From Siphonodentalium dalli (taxonomy: Eukaryota > Mollusca > Scaphopoda > Gadilida > Siphonodentaliidae): 64,000 bases of DNA. The notes under the pieces were generated by a model. That model had not been told where the DNA came from. It saw only the letters and a list, made by a program, of their open reading frames with translations, and ran no database searches. The DNA is taken from contig CP136067.1 in the NCBI GenBank assembly GCA_032622095.1, positions 42,265,549-42,329,548 of the forward strand, written 5' to 3'. Numbering within the stretch: position 1 is the stretch's first letter; each line of letters begins with the position of its first letter. Positions 59,226 to 64,000 of the stretch are shown here, piece after piece. The position numbers and the translations under genes are program-made.

Positions 59226-60313
59226 GATGAAAATCTTGTAAATTCTACTAAATAATGTGTTGTTGGCATGGTAAGGGGTATCTCATTGTGTCTGCACCGG
59301 AACTGAGAGAACGCTGATCAAGTAGACCCACAAACAATAAACAAACAAAGCACATGGCTGAAAAATATGCCAACAAAACCAGTGACAAAACCATTAAAAA
59401 CCCAAATATTTATGGTTATAAAGGTAAAATACCCACTTTAACAGGATAGGTGTGTCCCTTATTAGCAATATGTTAAAATATGTGCATGTGTAAAGTAAAA
59501 ACACCATCAATTTGATTAAATAAACACAGTCCAGTCCTCTCCATGTGGTAAATCACTGGTGAGCAAGTGGCGAGTAGCTCTCCTACAAAATGTTCGTGGT
59601 GAGTAGTATCCCAACAGGAGATGCCAAAGGCCTGAGGGGGTACGTGAGGGGTCAGGGGGGGGGGGGGCTCCCCCGGAAAATTTTGAAAATTAGAAGCTCT
59701 GAGATTGAATCTGGAGCCTTTTAATGCTCCAATCAGTGAACAACATGTCATGTATCGACATCGACCATGTACTTCGACCACATGGTCACTGTATTTATCG
59801 TTTATTCAATATCTTGGCTGATGTCATCAATATAAACAAATGAGGCCAATACAACGGTTTTTCGGCTTTTTGACAGCAAATCAATCTAATGGGTCACACA
59901 TTACCGGTATTTATTTAAAAGTACTAGGGTGTCCAGTGGGATTTCAAGGAATGAGGGAACCAAGAACTTTTAAGCAATATGAATTTCTAAGTTAGAGTAT
60001 ACCTGCGCGTATAATAAGTTAAAAAGGCATGATAAACTATGAGAAAAGATGAGAATAGATTTTTTTTTTCATTGCAATTTTTTTCCTCGACCAAAACCCG
60101 ACCCACCCCATGGTTTCAACTGTTAAAACTTAAAGGGAGAAATTGTGGACTAAAAATGAAAATATAGAGCCCCCCCCCCCCTCATTTGTATAAGGCTATA
60201 TATAGCATGCACTACTATGTGAATCTGATTGTTTCAATTCATTTTGAAGCCCTAGTTTGCCTTAGAAATGATTTTGAAAAAAAATGACATCAGAAAAAAA
60301 TATGGATCCGGGA

Positions 60314-60535
60314 TCAGGGACACTCACCCACCCGGTCCTTGTATCCTATAATTCTTTTTCGACTCCCCCCCCCCCCCCCGATCTTCTCGGAAATATCCTG
60401 CCACGCATTAAATGATTTCTGGCTGTCGTGATAGTCCACATCCTGGCCCACATACAGATAGACCCGGGGTTTAACTAGAAGGCACAAAGCTTCCACTTCT
60501 TGGGGTGTTATGGGAGTAGATCTAATTCGCGGCAT
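60314..60535 (-). CDS. MADF/Myb-SANT-like protein fragment (Harbinger accessory-type)
   Basis: The minus-strand frame begins with ATG at 60535: MPRIRSTPITPQEVEALCLL, then VKPRVYLYVGQDVDYHDSQK, then SFNAWQDISEKIG. The arrangement E-x-L-x3-V+xRxxLY......DYxD...+..AW.xI.E.+G is that of the MADF subtype of Myb/SANT domains. These bind DNA and form the second protein of many animal Harbinger transposons, where they recruit the nuclease to the termini. Three helices are expected; the first and second are visible. After GGGGGS (encoded by a C-run at 60366-60380) the similarity ends and the frame closes at GECP. The third helix may be on another exon or lost. Its location inside a Harbinger-type element supports the call. 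Confidence 0.6.
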   Translation of the reverse strand: MPRIRSTPITPQEVEALCLLVKPRVYLYVGQDVDYHDSQKSFNAWQDISEKIGGGGGSRKRIIGYKDRVGECP

Positions 60536-61250
60536 GTTTTATTATTTTGAAAAATCGCGGCTTTTCCAGGATGACGTCATAAATAATTGCGAATTCCGCT
60601 GCGAACGCAAACGGAGCGCCGATTTCTATCGGATGGAAAATACGAGTATTTTCGGTCCGATAAAAATCGGAGGCATTCGGAGCGTCAGAATAGTTTCGCA
60701 TCGGAACCGCATGCATGTGTAGGTGCTCGTGCATTTCTATTTGATTTTCCGTCCGACAATCGCAAGCGATAAAAATAACGCAACGCACCATACGCACACG
60801 CAAGCATGTGTGACTAGCTCAATGAGCCTTCAAATTAATTTCCTGTAGTGCTAGAATGTTGTGTTACATCTTTATATGTGGTAACACAATGAACCATCCC
60901 TTAATTTGTGAGAAAATGGCGGGAAACACAGTTCTCATTGTTTAAAAACTCACTTGATATAAGAAATTAACTGTTCTAAATGTTATAAATTGCAAGAAAC
61001 ACAACTATAAGAAAATCTGATTCAAGAAATGTTTTTACTTGAAGTATACTCCCAAGATAACATTTCTTGTTTTAAGATTTCTTTTTCTTAAAATAAGAAA
61101 ATCCTTTTTGGCAGTGCAACTGTGATGGAACATTTCCAATTTTTTCCAATGAGAAATATCTCGTTTCAATTGTTCATGAATGTCGTGAGATTTATGGAAT
61201 GTTCAAATTCTAAGGAAATTCGATATCCACCAACAAGGCGACAGTTTTGT

Positions 61251-61600
61251 ACCGACTCTTTCGCGGAAAATGCATTCGTTTTAGGAGGACCCAGATGCAT
61301 TAATGACTGATGGAGAGAAACGACCGAGCTAGACCAACAGCAGGCCAATATTAATTTCGCCTGACCCAGTTTGAAAACATTGAGACGTGAATTCACATCA
61401 GCCGATTTGGACTGTGATTCACCTGGGATACTACGACATAATATTAAAACACAGAGGGAATTTAAGCTAAGATATGCCTTGATGGCAAACAAATTTAAAT
61501 GGGATTCGGAAATAAATTGGGGAAAGTTGATATGTTTTGTCACGAACAATCACCCACTTTTACTGAACGAGAACACAGTGACATCTTCGTAGAAACAGAC
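61251..61600 (+). CDS. Unassigned open frame after the tandem array
   Basis: From about 61371 a plus-strand frame reads LKTLRREFTSADLDCDSPGI, then LRHNIKTQREFKLRYALMAN, then KFKWDSEINWGKLICFVTNN, and stops at 61592. The amino-acid make-up looks protein-like (mixed charged and hydrophobic, few low-complexity runs), but there is no convincing start, acceptor or domain. It could be an exon of the neighbouring gene or a remnant. I do not recognise it. Confidence 0.3.
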
Positions 61601-61689
61601 TATAAGAAGTGAAATACACTTGATATTTCCAACCGCACCCCTACCAGATCTATATCAAAGGTTCGCGAAAATCAATTTGCACCCCCCCC

Positions 61690-62040
61690 CCCCACGGGTT
61701 TGAACTTTCCTATAATGTTGCAAGTTTTCAACCAACATGACACCCCCTAATGTTGGTATTTCAATTTGATAGCAATTTCCGTCCAAATTTTGTACTAAAT
61801 ATTGAAACGATTTGCTGGATTTAGTCTAAAACAAATTAATGTTGTTGAAGATTCAACCAACTAACAATTTCAACCTATAAGTGGTGCAACATGTCCAACA
61901 AATGTTGTGTGAGGCATGATCTTTCCAACTTTTGAAAAATTTGTAGGGTGCATGAGACACACCCAAACTCCCCCGCCATGTTGCCGCGTCCCTGGTGGCG
62001 GAATACACCCCATATAAACCGCCAGTCGCCAACAAACATA
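61690..62040 (-). repeat. Dispersed repeat related to 11.95-12.08 kb
   Basis: The reverse complement of 61900-61995 (CCAGGGACGCGGC, GGGTTTGGG-like words, CAAAAGTTGGAAA) parallels 11956-12060. Further left, CCAACATGACACCCCCTAAT resembles the TTTAGGGGGTGACAGGTTGG block at 12168, inverted. Both ends are diffuse. Confidence 0.6.
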
Positions 62041-62079
62041 GCTTCCTGGAAATTGTAAAGCATCGAAATCAACATGAAA

Positions 62080-62533
62080 TTAAAGGTACTCAATCCCATC
62101 AGACGGTCACCATACCATCAAGATACAACAACAACAACATTTTTTCAAAATACGCTTTTGTTATCAGGGTCGATTTATTGCAACAAAAAGTGCTAACCAC
62201 TGTCAACTATGGTATCATATTTCCTAAAACATGTTATTTATCAACAAAATATGGCCGTATTACCACTAAAATATCACGAAATTTGACCGTATTACCACTT
62301 GATTTTAGAGTTATCCATCTTCATCCGCAATATTGTCCGAGACCCTCCGTTTGACCACGTGTTTCTGGGTCAGGTATTATTACACATCTCGAGAAATAAC
62401 AAACTTCAAAAATCGATATCTGATCACTCTGAGCTTTGATGGGTGGGTTCCTCGACTCGAATCAAATATTGTTTACCGGCGAAGCCAAAACAATAGTAAT
62501 TTAGGAGCGTCTGATCGGATTGAGTACCTTTAA
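62080..62533 (+). mobile_element. TTAA-flanked MITE family G, copy 4 (best-preserved ends)
   Basis: TTAAAGGTACTCAATCCCAT at the left and GGATTGAGTACCTTTAA at the right give the clearest terminal repeats, about 24 bases. The interior holds CGTATTACCACTTGATTTTA and CTCTGAGCTTTGATGGGTGG. TTAA at both ends suggests a piggyBac-type transposase. No coding frame. Confidence 0.85.
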
Positions 62534-63012
62534 GCACGTTGAGGTTACGCATATCGCGGAATTCGCACCCGCCGTGTAGCGTCGCTCAGCGGGCTAGTGT
62601 CACCAAATTCATTCTTTGTCACCTCATTTTGCATGGCCTCGTCTGCTTTGGGGGACATATAGACTTATATAGTTTAGTTTCCAGATGGGTGAATATTGTG
62701 ATGTGCACCCATTGGGCACCTCGATTATGCACGGTGTCGTCTGCCAACTTAGGGACCTATATATAGAGAAACTAAACTAAAATAGAACATTATTCTTCGG
62801 AAGAAGATTGAGAATGGAAACTAAATTTGTTAATTTTATAACAAAGATACTTTCCAGAGAAGATGAGGTCTACAAGCAGAATGGAGTTCCCAGAGGGTAA
62901 ATTTAGTTATGCTAGCCCGATGTGCGTGGTAGCGTCACTTAATTCACCCTCTGCATGGGGAACTCATTCTGCAAATGTCAGGCACCATGCATGTTCTCAG
63001 GCCTGGATATTG
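62534..63012. other. Stretch without recognisable gene
   Basis: TATAGTTTAGTTTCC near 62668 and GAAACTAAACTA near 62768 form a weak inverted repeat of about 100 bases span. Otherwise nothing is recognised. Confidence 0.4.
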
Positions 63013-63999
63013 TGTTGTCCTAGCTGTCTGACCACGGAAAGGGGGCATAATATCATGCAGCGAATACCCCTCTGCGTCAATAAGCGATCGGGCATGTTGC
63101 TAGCTAAAGCAGAAGTGAATATATTAACCCATTCGCGACGGTAGAATTCGCTATGCGTTTACGCAAAAAACACAGAAAATAACACCCTCCGATCGTACCG
63201 CTACCAGGGGATCGAGCGAAATGGGGCATGTACTATCGTGCAGAATAGGCCTGTATGTACCAAAGTTCCAATCCCCAAGTGGATATCTCGAACGGGAACG
63301 GCACTGTTAAACCTCTAACTTGCAGCCCGTTCCGCCCATCGTCGCAAGATAAAAACAGGTATCGACCGCACCTCTACTGGCTGTCTGACCACGAAAAGGG
63401 ACATCATATCATGCAGCGAATCCCCCTCTGCATCCATGGCCGACCGGGCATGTTGCTAGCTAAACCGGAAGTGAATATATTAACCCATTCGCGACGGTCG
63501 AATTCGCCATTCATGTACTTAAAAACTCGGTTGGCGATTATCGCAAAACGATAGGGGAACACCGTGTGCGTAACGTAACTATCACATGTATAACGTACTC
63601 TGATAACAACTTATCGCCAATTTCATGCTTAAGAAATTTTAAACATATCATCTTCGGCTTGTTTTATTTTATTTTTATGAAAAGGAATAATAAATGGGGT
63701 GATAAATATATATATATATATATATATAACGACACATAGAATCAAATTAGCCATTTTTCCGTGAAACGTAGGACAGGGAAGCTAGATAAAAAAAATTGGT
63801 GATATCTGAGTACGAACGTCGGTGTGTTCCCCTATCGTATTGCGATAATCGCCAACCGAATTCGCTATGCGTTTACGCAAAAACACAGAAAATAACACGC
63901 CGATCGTACCGCCACCAGGGGACCGAGCGAGATGGGGCATGTATAGTTTCGCGCAGAATGGACCTATTTGTATCAAAGTTCCAATCCCTAAGTCGATAG
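63013..63999 (+). repeat. Interleaved direct repeats with TTAACCCATTCGCGACGG ends
   Basis: Block 1 (63028-63140) recurs at 63380-63500, both ending at TATTAACCCATTCGCGACGG. Block 2 (63147-63300, starting GAATTCGCTATGCGTTTACG) recurs at 63861-63999. TTAACCC followed by an AT-poor word again looks like a piggyBac-type terminus. The repeat continues past the window end. Confidence 0.75.
63523..63861. mobile_element. Small inverted-repeat element within the 63-kb repeats
   Basis: CGGTTGGCGATTATCGCAAA at 63528 is matched by the complement closing near 63861. Pairing extends through CGATAGGGGAACACCG over about 36 bases. The interior includes a (TA)n run at 63705-63728. It separates what would otherwise be adjoining blocks of the surrounding repeat. 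Confidence 0.7.
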
Positions 64000-64000
64000 C

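Larger units (their letters stand above)
58804..60822. mobile_element. PIF/Harbinger-like element with 3-bp target duplication
   Basis: The terminal repeats AGCTAGCCACACATGCTTGC (left, 58807) and AGCTAGTCACACATGCTTGC (right, read inverted, ending 60819) differ at one base. Outside lie TAA (58804-58806) and CAA (60820-60822). The undisturbed sister copies read GTCTAATGAGCC at this point, which fixes the insertion site. A 3-bp T-A-rich duplication is the Harbinger signature. The 2013-bp interior carries a MADF-like frame on the minus strand but no DDE nuclease that I can recognise. It contains C/G runs at 59052, 59656, 60172 and 60366, and a local palindrome at 60626-60672. Confidence 0.75.
56415..61250 (+). 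repeat. Tandem array of a ~765-bp unit (terminal exon part plus 3' sequence)
   Basis: TAACTCGACTCAACACGCC starts units at 56415, 57191, 57947 and 58710, giving spacings of 776, 756 and 763. The non-coding part is marked by GACATACCGGTTATATCTG, AGAAATTACCTTTTCTAAA and GAACATTTCCATTGTTTTCC. A fifth unit is represented only by its 3' part, ending near 61250 at CCAACAAGGCGACAG. The fourth is split by a 2-kb insertion and has lost about 240 bases of exon. Confidence 0.9.

Overview
This is an AT-rich, gene-poor stretch of an animal nuclear genome, most likely from a marine invertebrate. The signs are spliced coding fragments, decayed non-LTR retrotransposon, Mutator-like and Harbinger-like sequences, very many short nonautonomous DNA transposons, minisatellites, homopolymer C or G runs, and no operons or bacterial-style genes. 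I cannot assign the species. No complete gene is visible.

Layout. 0-1 kb: a short motif (ATAAAGAGCGTT) and a foldback. 2.6-9.8 kb: a dense, partly nested set of inverted-repeat elements. 8.8-9.1 kb: a cysteine-containing 3' terminal exon on the minus strand. 10.3-15.4 kb: a 58-bp tandem repeat, a TTAA-flanked element, a dispersed repeat and a TIR element. 16.2-16.9 kb: the C-terminal part of a non-LTR retrotransposon polyprotein. 17.5-20.6 kb: a recent 1.57-kb tandem duplication. 21.3-38 kb: many TTAA-flanked (piggyBac-like) MITEs, a Mutator-like MITE, a minisatellite and a MULE transposase remnant. 38-53.5 kb: foldbacks, minisatellites, two LINE fragments and a low-confidence retroelement ORF1-like region. 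56.2-61.3 kb: a probable 3' terminal exon of an unrecognised gene, its 3' half tandemly duplicated, with one copy split by a 2-kb Harbinger-like element carrying a MADF-like reading frame. 61.3-64 kb: further repeats.

The most notable structure is a 67-bp hairpin (26-bp arms) present about 18 times, normally as two copies in opposite orientation inside one element. The same hairpin sits inside at least three element families whose terminal repeats are unrelated. Five near-identical ~400-bp copies (21543, 25546, 29137, 34229 and 46909) form one family with TTAA target sites and CCCTTTACCCAACA termini. This suggests recent piggyBac-type mobilisation and a modular hairpin passed between families. 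All functional statements are inference from sequence reading only; nothing was searched or computed.
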